Assembly: GCF_015062915.1 (NCBI RefSeq)
Contig: NZ_SUTJ01000005.1
Location: 97,738 to 161,737 of the forward strand
Length of the DNA: 64,000 nt
Origin: Methanobrevibacter thaueri
Lineage (GTDB): Archaea > Methanobacteriota > Methanobacteria > Methanobacteriales > Methanobacteriaceae
Direction: 5' to 3'
The position numbers and the translations under genes are program-made. The notes below the pieces were generated by a model. That model ran no database searches, had not been told where the DNA came from, and was given only the letters and a program-made list of their open reading frames with translations. The number at the start of each line of letters is the position of its first letter. Position 1 is the first letter of the stretch. This document shows positions 1 to 9,041 of the stretch, piece by piece.

Positions 1-240
1 TCCACCGTCATTAACTATTGCAAGTCCCGGCGTTCCCTTTCCATACTCATTCCAGTTGTCTGGAACTCCCGGATTGTTTATTAGATTATCCATGACTTCC
101 GATGTCATTTTTTCCATATTATTGATTTCCTGAGCAGTGATTACCTTCTCGGTTGCATTTTCCATAGATGTGAGGACAACACCAAAAATCATCACAATCA
201 CAATCAACACGATTCCAATCTCAATCAGTTTCATTGCCAT
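1..240 (-). CDS. Partial small secreted/membrane protein with N-terminal hydrophobic helix (pilin-like), C-terminus outside window
   Basis: Reverse-strand reading from ATG at 240 gives MAMKLIEIGIVLIVIVMIFGVVLTSMENATEKVITAQEINNMEKMTSEVMDNLINNPGVPDNWNEYGKGTPGLAIVNDGG, open to the window edge. It overlaps the stop of the upstream ORF (221-223) by about 20 nt. Confidence 0.6.
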   Translation of the reverse strand, partial: MAMKLIEIGIVLIVIVMIFGVVLTSMENATEKVITAQEINNMEKMTSEVMDNLINNPGVPDNWNEYGKGTPGLAIVNDGG

Positions 241-1180
241 AGTAAGTCAACCCGTATTTCTTTCTGTGTGAGGAATCCAAAATCAGACTGTCCCAGTCAT
301 TCGGATCTATCTTTTCACCATTATAATGGTCTGCAAACACTACATGGTCAGAACAGGACAATGACTCATTGCCCAATGGCGTGTGGGTCTGTATGAACAC
401 TTCCATTCCATAATGGGGGCATTTTCCCTTGCCTTCCAAACGACATAAGTAACAGCTGCCGTCAGCGCTTTCATGAAAATACCCAGTATCAAGACAATCC
501 TTCAACACGCCCGGGTCACCATGATGGACATAAGGGTCATATGGGCATTTCTTTATCGTCAATGGGGCGGTTGCCTCAATATATGATTCCGGTGAGTCGA
601 AATTGTGAAGAATCATATAGGCTGATAGTGAGGTCTTGTAGTGGATCTTGTCGTCATAAGCCATTATTCCGGAAGCTATTGTGAGCTTGGCTATCGGCAA
701 TGGGTCTCGAAGACCCTCAATCGAGGAATTACTTTCAATAATTTGTGAAAACTCCTCACCATCCTTATTTCCATTCAGTTTTACTTTAAAAAGCACTTTC
801 CAAGGCAAATCCGTTGGCTCTACAGACAGAACCTCTGAGGATAGCTCAACATCATACTTGTCCCTGAATTCATCGTTTTTCTCATCCAATCTCTTGTTCA
901 AATTCTTTCTGATTTGGTCATCACTATCATGCACAGGCAGGCCATTGTAAACCTTTTGTGTTGCCTCTGCTATCGAATCCCTTCCAAGCACCTCCAAATT
1001 CCTTGAATAATCATCAATAATATATTTGAAGTTGTCATTCGCTTGAGATTCAATATTTTGGTTTTGAAAATAGTTTAATGAGGCCATTACAAAAATGCAC
1101 ATTAAAAGTAATACCACAATCAGAATAGCGGTCGTACCTACAATTATGTTGCCTTTTGAGTCTGGTTTTCTGATTTTCAT
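221..1180 (-). CDS. Hypothetical membrane-anchored extracytoplasmic protein (N-terminal TM, Cys-rich C-terminal half)
   Basis: 319-aa ORF with N-terminal hydrophobic helix GNIIVGTTAILIVVLLLMCIFVMASL and several Cys in the C-terminal half. Confidence 0.7.
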   Translation of the reverse strand: MKIRKPDSKGNIIVGTTAILIVVLLLMCIFVMASLNYFQNQNIESQANDNFKYIIDDYSRNLEVLGRDSIAEATQKVYNGLPVHDSDDQIRKNLNKRLDEKNDEFRDKYDVELSSEVLSVEPTDLPWKVLFKVKLNGNKDGEEFSQIIESNSSIEGLRDPLPIAKLTIASGIMAYDDKIHYKTSLSAYMILHNFDSPESYIEATAPLTIKKCPYDPYVHHGDPGVLKDCLDTGYFHESADGSCYLCRLEGKGKCPHYGMEVFIQTHTPLGNESLSCSDHVVFADHYNGEKIDPNDWDSLILDSSHRKKYGLTYYGNETD

Positions 1181-1352
1181 TTTTAAGAATATGGTGTGGA
1201 ATTTATAAGTTAATTGTTGAAGTGCGACTTGATGATTTTGTGAAAAAATGTTAATACGATTTCGTGAAAAATGTCAAAAATAGTAATAAAAAAAATAGTT
1301 ATTTATATTATTGAGAATAAATTATACTTATTGAAAATTATGGAGGCATTAC

Positions 1353-1751
1353 ATGTCAGATACTGTAAGAACATGGCGTCATATTCAACAAAGATATAAT
1401 CTTATAGGTTCTAAATGTAACACTTGTGGTGAATTGTTTTTCCCATCTCGTGTAGTTTGTCCTAACTGTAGAAGAAAAGGAGAACTTGAACCATTCCAGT
1501 TCTCAGGAAAAGGTAAGATTTACACTTATTCAGTAATTAGATCAGCACCTGATGATTTCAAGAAAGCAGCACCATATGCTGTGGCAGTAATTGAACTTGA
1601 AGAAGGTGCAAAACTAACCTCACAATTGGTAGATTGTGATGTGGAAAACTTAGAAATCGGCGACGATGTAGAAATGGTATTTAGAAGAATAAGAGAAGAT
1701 GGAAAAGACGGAGTTATCTCTTATGGATATAAATTCAAAGTTATCAAATAA
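1353..1751 (+). CDS. Zn-ribbon / OB-fold DUF35-type protein (acyl-CoA-associated; partner of archaeal thiolase/HMG-CoA synthase)
   Basis: CNTCGELFFPSRVVCPNCRRKG rubredoxin-like zinc knuckle followed by OB-fold; GGAGG RBS just upstream. Confidence 0.85.
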   Translation: MSDTVRTWRHIQQRYNLIGSKCNTCGELFFPSRVVCPNCRRKGELEPFQFSGKGKIYTYSVIRSAPDDFKKAAPYAVAVIELEEGAKLTSQLVDCDVENLEIGDDVEMVFRRIREDGKDGVISYGYKFKVIK

Positions 1752-2637
1752 TACCGGTGTAATTCTCGTAAGCCATGGAAGTACCTTGCCTTACGCAGAA
1801 GAGGTATTTGTTGAGATTAAAGATAAATTCATCAAAAAAACAGGACTTGCCGCTGAAATCGGTTACATGAAAGTGTCAGAACCAACAATTGCAGGTGCAG
1901 TGGAGATACTTAAAGACGAAGTGGATGATTTGGATAAAATCATTGCTTTACCTGTCTTTTTGGCTCCAGGTATTCATACCAACATTGACATTCCTCAACT
2001 ATTGGGCCTTGAACCTCTTGAAGTCGATCCGAGATGTCCTGACGGCAACTATCCGCCAGAACATTACCTGTCAATCGCAGATGATGTAGACTTCGATGGT
2101 GAAATCGAACTTTTAGGTTCAATCGGACCAAGGGATGAGCTCTTAGATATCATTGATAAAAGAATTGAAGAAGCTTTGGCTGAATCCAAACTGGATGACA
2201 GTGCAAAAACCGGAATTTTACTTGTAACTCACGGTTCCAGATTAAACTACAACAAGGAATTCGCAACTGCTCTATACAATAAATTCGAGAAAACCTGCGA
2301 ATTGCCGTCAAGCTTTGGTTTCATGGAATTGTGCGGTCCAAGCATACCGGAATCCATCAATAAACTGGTGGATGAAAACGATTTGGAAAGACTTGTTGTC
2401 GTACCGATTTTCATCGCACCGGGAATGCACACAACCCATGACATTCCTCACATCCTAGGATTTTTGGAAGAGCATGAGCACTCACACAGTCACGAATACT
2501 CACATGGACACGGTCATGACCACAGTCATGATTTGACCCCAGTGGACTTTGACGGTGAAATACTCTATCCTGAGCCTATTAAAGCCGATGATATTCTAAT
2601 AGATATCCTAATCAGTATGATAGATGAAAAATTATAA
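1723..2637 (+). CDS. Two-domain CbiX/CfbA-type sirohydrochlorin chelatase, His-rich near C-terminus
   Basis: Two copies of the (V/T)(S/T)HGS...PxFxAPGxHT pattern; supplied ORF starts at 1699, but MDINSK at 1723 is a plausible start; overlaps the DUF35 gene. Confidence 0.8.
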   Translation: MDINSKLSNNTGVILVSHGSTLPYAEEVFVEIKDKFIKKTGLAAEIGYMKVSEPTIAGAVEILKDEVDDLDKIIALPVFLAPGIHTNIDIPQLLGLEPLEVDPRCPDGNYPPEHYLSIADDVDFDGEIELLGSIGPRDELLDIIDKRIEEALAESKLDDSAKTGILLVTHGSRLNYNKEFATALYNKFEKTCELPSSFGFMELCGPSIPESINKLVDENDLERLVVVPIFIAPGMHTTHDIPHILGFLEEHEHSHSHEYSHGHGHDHSHDLTPVDFDGEILYPEPIKADDILIDILISMIDEKL

Positions 2638-2733
2638 TTTTTCATATATTTTTTTGAAAAAATTTTTAATCAAGATAACTTAATTGAATTTAACTTAAAA
2701 CTTAATTATAACTTAATTAACGGATGATAAAAC

Positions 2734-3240
2734 ATGTCTGATAAGAAAACAGGAATTTTACTTTTAAGCCACGGTTCCAGACTCGATGACGGTGAAGAAG
2801 TAATTAAAGCTTATAAAGAAATGTATGCAGAAGAATTTCCAGACATTCCAGTAGAATATGGATTTATGGAAATCAGAAAACCAGGAATCCCTGAAACAAT
2901 CAACAAGTTAACAAGTGAAAACGATTTGGAAAGAATCATTGTAGTGCCTGTGTTTGTGGCACACGGTCTTCACACAAAAAGGGACATTCCAGGATTACTC
3001 GGCATAGAAAGCGACTTTGATCCAGAATCAATCTCAGGTGGTCATCATCACCACCATCATGGACACGGACACGACCATGGGCATGACCATGACCACCACG
3101 GTCACGGACATCATCACCACCATCATGACCATGATGATGAGGAGTTCGAATTCGATGGTGAAATCATATTGACCGATCCATTGGGTATTGATACACGTCT
3201 ATACGACATTATCAAGGACAGAGTTTCAGAACACTTATAG
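2734..3240 (+). CDS. cfbA: Sirohydrochlorin nickel/cobalt chelatase (CfbA/CbiX-S type) with very His-rich insert
   Basis: LLSHGSRLDDGEEV...VVPVFVAHGLHTKRDIPGLLG plus GGHHHHHHGHGHDHGHDHDHHGHGHHHHHHDHDD insert. Confidence 0.8.
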   Translation: MSDKKTGILLLSHGSRLDDGEEVIKAYKEMYAEEFPDIPVEYGFMEIRKPGIPETINKLTSENDLERIIVVPVFVAHGLHTKRDIPGLLGIESDFDPESISGGHHHHHHGHGHDHGHDHDHHGHGHHHHHHDHDDEEFEFDGEIILTDPLGIDTRLYDIIKDRVSEHL

Positions 3241-3304
3241 TTCTGAATACTTTTTACTTTTTTTTACTTAAAACTTATTTAATTTAAAATTTATACTAAT
3301 ATTC

Positions 3305-4228
3305 ATGACATTGAAAGTCTCAGATATTGGTGAAAAGGAATTGGTCAGATATATTATTGCCAATTCTAAGGATATCACACCCGATGACACCGCAATAACA
3401 AATTTTAATGACACTAATCTTATTTCCACCTGTGACATGCTTATTCAGTCAAGGCACTTTCCCGATAACATGTCCTATTTTGACATGGGATTCAAGTCAG
3501 TCACCGTTAATGTAAGCGACCTTGCAGCAATGGGAGCTGTACCATTGGGATTTTTACTTTCAATTGCAATACCTAAGGATTTGGGTGTCGATTCGTTTAA
3601 ACAAATCATCGAGGGAGTCCTCAAAGCATGTGAATTTTATGAGATTCCACTCATTGGCGGAGACACCAACGAGGCGTCTGAAATAATCATCAACGGAACA
3701 GCATTGGGAACTGCAGACGATCCGCTGATGAAGGACACATATAACAAGGGAGACCTGATTGCCATCACAGGAAACATTGGCCTTGCGGCATTGGGATTCG
3801 AGCTTGAGACTTTAGACAACATCTACACCAAAAAGGCCTTGAAGCCATTGGCAAGGCTTAAGGAAGGATTAATATTAAAGGATTATGCCACATCCGCAAC
3901 AGACATCACCGACGGGATTGCAAGCGAGCTGTACACAATCAAAAAGGATGATTTCGGCTTCATGATTTATGAGGAAATGCTTGACATCACTGACGAGTAC
4001 AAGTCAGCTGCTGAAAAGCTGAACCTGGATTATTTGGATTTGATTCTTCATGTCGGAGAGGACTTTGAGCTATTGTTCACAATATCAAAGGACAATCTGG
4101 ATAAATTACCGATTGATTGCATTGTAATAGGCGAGGTCACAGATTCTGATGTTGTTGAGCTTACACTTGAAAACGGCTTTGTAGAAAGAATTAAAAATGA
4201 GGGTTATGAGCATTATGTTAGTGAGTAG
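3305..4228 (+). CDS. thiL: Thiamine-monophosphate kinase
   Basis: AIR-synthase/ThiL fold signatures: DDTAI, VNVSDLAAMGAVPLGFLLSIAIP, LIGGDTN, TDITDGIASEL, HVGEDFELLFT. Confidence 0.9.
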   Translation: MTLKVSDIGEKELVRYIIANSKDITPDDTAITNFNDTNLISTCDMLIQSRHFPDNMSYFDMGFKSVTVNVSDLAAMGAVPLGFLLSIAIPKDLGVDSFKQIIEGVLKACEFYEIPLIGGDTNEASEIIINGTALGTADDPLMKDTYNKGDLIAITGNIGLAALGFELETLDNIYTKKALKPLARLKEGLILKDYATSATDITDGIASELYTIKKDDFGFMIYEEMLDITDEYKSAAEKLNLDYLDLILHVGEDFELLFTISKDNLDKLPIDCIVIGEVTDSDVVELTLENGFVERIKNEGYEHYVSE

Positions 4229-5087
4229 GGAGTTATACAAGAAGAGTTCCAAGACACAAAAAATCAGATGTGAAATATGTGCAAACTACTGCAAGATTGC
4301 CGATGGCAATGTCGGGATATGCGCACAGCACAAAAACATCAATGGAGAACTTTATGATGAGTCATATGGTATAGTGTCCTCTTTAAGTCCTGATCCTGTT
4401 GAAAAAAAGCCTTTGAATCATTTTTTACCTGGCACTTTGACATACTCAATAGGCGGTTTTGGTTGCAATATGGCATGTTTGCACTGCCAGAACTATATGA
4501 TATCACAGGAATACTATAACTATTCAAGAGGTGTTGAAATAACACCAGAGGCAATCGTGGAAAATGCACTTAAACTAAATTGTAAGTCAATTGCTTGGAC
4601 CTATAATGAACCTACGATACACTTGCCATTCAACAAGAAAACTTCCCTGTTGGCAAAGCAGAAAAACCTCAAGGTAATCTATGTAACCAACGGATACTTT
4701 TCAGACAAATCACTTAACGAGGTTTTAGGTTTTGTCGACGCATTCAACGTGGACTTGAAATCAATGTCTCAGGATTTCTACAAGAAGGTCTGCCGAGCGG
4801 ATTTGGATGTGGTGCTGGACAATTTAAGAAGAATATACCTTGAAGGCAAACACTTGGAAGTGACCAATTTAATAATCAATGATTACAATGATTCAATTTC
4901 ACAGATTTCAGCATTATGTGACTTTGTGGTTGAGGAACTTGGTCCTGAAGTTCCACTTCATTTCTCAAGGGCATTTCCATATTATAAAATGGAAGATATT
5001 GAACCGACAAGGGCAGAAATACTCTTCAAGGCAAAGGAGATTGCACTTGAAAAAGGTATTGAAAACGTTTATCTTGGTAATATTTAA
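4197..5087 (+). CDS. amrS: AmmeMemoRadiSam-system radical SAM enzyme (PflA-like)
   Basis: GCNMACLHCQN radical SAM CxxxCxxC motif preceded by CEICANYCKIADGNVGICAQ; WTYNEPT. Overlaps the end of thiL. Confidence 0.82.
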   Translation: MRVMSIMLVSRELYKKSSKTQKIRCEICANYCKIADGNVGICAQHKNINGELYDESYGIVSSLSPDPVEKKPLNHFLPGTLTYSIGGFGCNMACLHCQNYMISQEYYNYSRGVEITPEAIVENALKLNCKSIAWTYNEPTIHLPFNKKTSLLAKQKNLKVIYVTNGYFSDKSLNEVLGFVDAFNVDLKSMSQDFYKKVCRADLDVVLDNLRRIYLEGKHLEVTNLIINDYNDSISQISALCDFVVEELGPEVPLHFSRAFPYYKMEDIEPTRAEILFKAKEIALEKGIENVYLGNI

Positions 5088-5133
5088 GTGATGGTGTGGA
5101 GATGGCGAATCCACTCCATTAAGTTTTTGATTC

Positions 5134-7674
5134 TTATTTTAAGGTAATTTTCACTTTTTTGCTAGATCCTTTGTAAAGGGCAGTGCTTTTGAAAGTAATT
5201 TTTACAGTGTATTTACCTTTCTTGCTTAGTTTTTTAATTTTAAAGGTTGCTTTTCCTTTTGAATTTGTTTTTGCATAATATATTTTCTTTTTAATTTTAA
5301 GACGAACTTTCACTTTCTTAACCGCTTTTCCCTTGCTGTTCTTTAATTTAACAGTGTATTTTTTAGTCTTTTTTGACTTTTTAAATTTGGCCTTTTTAGC
5401 AACCAATTTGGTTTTTTCCTTATTGATTGTTATTTTTACGGTTTTTGTAACCTTATTGTAATTAACATCATCAAATGTGATTACCAGATTCTTTTTGCCA
5501 TATTTTGCGGTTTTTAATATTTTTGCAGTTAACTGAATGCTTGCCATACCCTTACTGTCGGTCAATCTGTAACCGATGTTTTTACCGTTTAATGTAAATG
5601 ACACTCTTCTACCTTCAATAGGATTTCCTATTCCGTCTTTAAGAGTAATTATGTATTTACCACTGTAATTGATGATATAGCTTGCACTTTTTGCGGTTAT
5701 TGTTGGATTCAAACTCCCCATATTGTCAGGATTGTTGTTTGAAAATGTATTATTAATCATGGACAACTTGTTTGTGGTTCCTATTGCACCACCTTTTTTT
5801 GCGGTGTTGTTAATGAATCTGGAATTGGAGATAGTGTCATTTTCTCCCTTGATATAGATTGCCCCTCCTGTTTGTGTGGCAGTGTTGTTTGTAAATGTAC
5901 AGTTGTCAATAAGTCCGTCATTTCCATAACTCCAGAATATTGCGCTGCCGTTATAGTTGGCGTAGTTGTTTGTGAATATTGAATTGAGGATTTTACCGTT
6001 CAAACCCTGATTCCAGAAAATTGCACCTCCTCCTTCGTCATGTGCAGAGTTATTTACAAATTTGCATTTGTCGATGATTCCGTTGTCTTTCTTTGCCCAT
6101 CCGATGGCTCCCGCACTGATGTCTGCACGATTGTTCTCGAATGTTGAACCGATTACACTTGCATTGGCACTGTTCATATACACTGCGGCATTGTATACTG
6201 CAGTATTATTTATGAATCTTGAGTTTTCAATACTGGCATTAGGGGCTTTTAGAAAAATCGCTCCCCCTTCAACAGTCGCTTTACAGTTGATGAAGGTACA
6301 GTTGATTATTTTCACATTGTTGCCTGTAAGATACAATGCACCTCCATTTTTTGAATAGGCATTGATGAACTTAATGTTTTGGAAAGTGATGTTTGCTTTT
6401 GTAACATTAAAAATGCGCGCAAGACCCTTTGCATCAATGAAATGGCCTTGTCCGTCAATAATCAGATTTGCTCTGTGAATTCCAATACCATTTGTATAAT
6501 TTGAATCATGTGTAGAGTTGAATGCGAAATCACGGTCTAAAAGGGCAAGATTTCTTGAGCATGAAATCAGATAATCAAGATTATTGAATGTTGTAAATTC
6601 ATTTTCATCAATTGGCAGGTTAATGAAATCGATATTGTTACAGACACCATACCTGAATATGACCGCACCTGCTGAACCTCCCTCTTCGGAGGCCTTAATT
6701 TCAATGGCCATTTGTGATGATGGAGAATTGAAGATTACTTCCTCCTCAATGTCATTAACGGTGTATCCTTGAAGGCCTGTCCAAACTTTGGCATGCTTTG
6801 AATTTTCAACAAACCATTTTGTGATATTCTCAACCCATGTGGCATTTTGCCTGAAGTTTCCGGTATATATCATAGGTGTAATGACATCCATGCATTCGCT
6901 GATTACAGTGTAATTATAACCGTACCAGTCCTCCAGATGCTCTATTTCAGGCATTAAGGCGGCAGATAAAATTATATTTGGATTAATTTTGCGAAGCTTT
7001 TGTGTTGATTGCCTTACAAATTCGGATATTGCCTCGATTCCTCCAGGATTTTGAACTGCACTATTGTTGTGTTGCACTGATCCTGAAAATCTGAGATAAT
7101 CAAAGTTGATTCCGGCAACACCGGAAGTGTTTGCATATTTTTCAAGTTCGAGAATTTTTTCATAAAAATATTCCTGATTAGGCAATCCATTGACAACAGG
7201 CTTAAACCAGTGTCCGGTTGAATAGAAAATCTGCGTCCAGATGTGGGTTTTGATTCCCAAATCATTGGCGTCGCTGATGAACACTTCAACATCGCTTTGA
7301 TTGAATCTGTTATATGCGTAATAGTTAAGCAGTATATCGGTTACACCGTGTTCTTTCAGGTCAGTCAGGTTAAAATTTTTCATATCAACGCTGTTAACCC
7401 AGTACCCATACATTTTTTCAGACTCATCACCTTCCTTTAAAATGTCACTTTCAGATGACAAATCCTCTTCATCTGTGATGTCACTTGCACTCTCTTCGCT
7501 TTCCACATAATCTAAAAGCATATCCGGACTTTCAACCTCATCTGAGGTTTCCATTATACTTTCATCAATTTCATTGGCAATTGTTTCATTGTCATTAACA
7601 TCACTTGCGAATGTTGCTGTAATTGACAGTAGCAATATGATTGAAATTGCCATTATAAATAAGCTTTTTTTCAT
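5134..7674 (-). CDS. Adhesin-like secreted protein: signal peptide, glycoside-hydrolase-like TIM barrel, parallel beta-helix, Ig-like module, very basic C-terminal module
   Basis: Signal peptide MKKSLFIMAISIILLLSITATFA; GVAGINFDYLRFSG TIM-barrel signature; repeated FxNNTAxxxGGAIY beta-helix repeats; KKxK-rich C-terminus. Confidence 0.8.
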   Translation of the reverse strand: MKKSLFIMAISIILLLSITATFASDVNDNETIANEIDESIMETSDEVESPDMLLDYVESEESASDITDEEDLSSESDILKEGDESEKMYGYWVNSVDMKNFNLTDLKEHGVTDILLNYYAYNRFNQSDVEVFISDANDLGIKTHIWTQIFYSTGHWFKPVVNGLPNQEYFYEKILELEKYANTSGVAGINFDYLRFSGSVQHNNSAVQNPGGIEAISEFVRQSTQKLRKINPNIILSAALMPEIEHLEDWYGYNYTVISECMDVITPMIYTGNFRQNATWVENITKWFVENSKHAKVWTGLQGYTVNDIEEEVIFNSPSSQMAIEIKASEEGGSAGAVIFRYGVCNNIDFINLPIDENEFTTFNNLDYLISCSRNLALLDRDFAFNSTHDSNYTNGIGIHRANLIIDGQGHFIDAKGLARIFNVTKANITFQNIKFINAYSKNGGALYLTGNNVKIINCTFINCKATVEGGAIFLKAPNASIENSRFINNTAVYNAAVYMNSANASVIGSTFENNRADISAGAIGWAKKDNGIIDKCKFVNNSAHDEGGGAIFWNQGLNGKILNSIFTNNYANYNGSAIFWSYGNDGLIDNCTFTNNTATQTGGAIYIKGENDTISNSRFINNTAKKGGAIGTTNKLSMINNTFSNNNPDNMGSLNPTITAKSASYIINYSGKYIITLKDGIGNPIEGRRVSFTLNGKNIGYRLTDSKGMASIQLTAKILKTAKYGKKNLVITFDDVNYNKVTKTVKITINKEKTKLVAKKAKFKKSKKTKKYTVKLKNSKGKAVKKVKVRLKIKKKIYYAKTNSKGKATFKIKKLSKKGKYTVKITFKSTALYKGSSKKVKITLK

Positions 7675-7776
7675 ATTTGCCTCTTGGTGCTATTGTGTTA
7701 ATAAGTATAAGCGTATATAAGCTAATTATTTAGTTTTGATTCAATCTGAATAAAAAAAGGAATTTAAAAGTTAGTT

Positions 7777-9033
7777 TCATTCTCCAAAACTAACTCTTTC
7801 GAATTTTTCCAATGTCTTAAGTGATTTGGTAGCGTCCACTCCAATCTTTGTGGTTGTGCCGTCACTTTCAGCCACTGGGTCTAAAGATGATCCACGGACA
7901 TTAGGAACAATCATTATGTCACGGTCACCTTTCACACGTGTAGATATGGCATACTCGACATCTTCAGCGTCAAATATGTTAACGTCAGTGTCCACTGCAA
8001 CACAGTGCTTGAGTGAAGGGTGTGCGGACAATGCAGCCATTATTGCGTTTTTACCGTCACCTTCAGTCTGCTTGTTGATTGATACAACTGCATGCAGCCA
8101 GCAGCAGCCTCCTTCGGTTAGAACAACATTTTCAACTGTAGGAACTGCATTCTTAACAGCCTTAAATATCCTAGGTTCCTGTGGAAGACCTTGCAATAGC
8201 TTATGTTCAAATCCTGCAGGAACAATTGCATGGTAGCATGGATTGTCCTTTTTGATGTGCATCTTGCTTAAGTTGATTATTGGCTGGTCACGAATGATGT
8301 CGTAAGTGTCGGTCAAGTCCACGAATGGTCCTTCAGCAACTGTTTCTGTCACTGAAATCTTACCTTCAAGGATGATGTCGGCCTGTGGAACTTCAAGCTC
8401 TCCGCATTTGATCAATTCAAGCTCGCCGTTCTTGAATGCGTTTGCAACTTCCATCTCATTGTAGTCGATTGGTATTGAAGTTGTGCTTGCAAGAAGTATT
8501 GCTGGGTCCATTCCGATGGCTATTGCAATATCCAAGTCCTCACCAGCAGCCTGTGCATTCTGGAAGTATGTGTAGAGGTTTCTTGGAACTATACGAATAA
8601 CCAGTCTTTTGTCGTCAAGAACCATCATACGGTGGATTGAAGCGTTCTGAATACCGGTTTTAGGGTCACGTGCAAACACGACACCAGCGGTAATGTATGC
8701 TCCTCCGTCACGTTTATAATGAGTTAAAATAGGGATTTTACTTAAGTCAATGTCTAAAGTGTCATATTCTGAAAAATCAGTGAATTTGGTAACTTCCAGT
8801 GGGTTTTCCATTGCATCAATGATTTTTTCGGTAATCTCGGACACTTCGCAGTTGATTGATTTTGCAATCTTGTCACGGGTATTGCAGATACCGGTAACAA
8901 CAGGAATGTCGTATCCTTTCACGTTTTTGACGATAACGGTATCCTTAGGATATTCCCTTAAGATTTTAGAGATTTCATATTCACTGGATAATTCATCAGT
9001 GATTTCTATAATGTTTTCATCAGTAAGATTCAT
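7777..9033 (-). CDS. UbiD-family decarboxylase (candidate anhydromevalonate-phosphate decarboxylase)
   Basis: UbiD-family sequence over full length ([70 protein letters not shown]); length and archaeal context fit the modified mevalonate pathway enzyme. Confidence 0.85.
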   Translation of the reverse strand: MNLTDENIIEITDELSSEYEISKILREYPKDTVIVKNVKGYDIPVVTGICNTRDKIAKSINCEVSEITEKIIDAMENPLEVTKFTDFSEYDTLDIDLSKIPILTHYKRDGGAYITAGVVFARDPKTGIQNASIHRMMVLDDKRLVIRIVPRNLYTYFQNAQAAGEDLDIAIAIGMDPAILLASTTSIPIDYNEMEVANAFKNGELELIKCGELEVPQADIILEGKISVTETVAEGPFVDLTDTYDIIRDQPIINLSKMHIKKDNPCYHAIVPAGFEHKLLQGLPQEPRIFKAVKNAVPTVENVVLTEGGCCWLHAVVSINKQTEGDGKNAIMAALSAHPSLKHCVAVDTDVNIFDAEDVEYAISTRVKGDRDIMIVPNVRGSSLDPVAESDGTTTKIGVDATKSLKTLEKFERVSFGE

Positions 9034-9041
9034 GTTATCAC

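Noticed and set aside
1940-2131. Short ORFs nested in the two-domain chelatase gene
   Set aside because: Out-of-frame readings of a clear coding sequence.
3020-3150. CAT/CAC-rich repeat tract that looks like a simple repeat or CRISPR-like array
   Set aside because: It is in frame within the chelatase gene and encodes the His-rich insert; no constant repeat/unique spacer pattern.
5700-6400. Quasi-periodic DNA pattern within 5134-7674
   Set aside because: Reflects beta-helix protein repeats, not a CRISPR array; repeats are degenerate at the DNA level and in frame.
7826-8236. 136-aa + strand ORF opposite the UbiD gene, and similar antisense ORFs over tex, leuC, hdrA, ileS and purL
   Set aside because: Antisense to confidently identified genes; translations show no family features.
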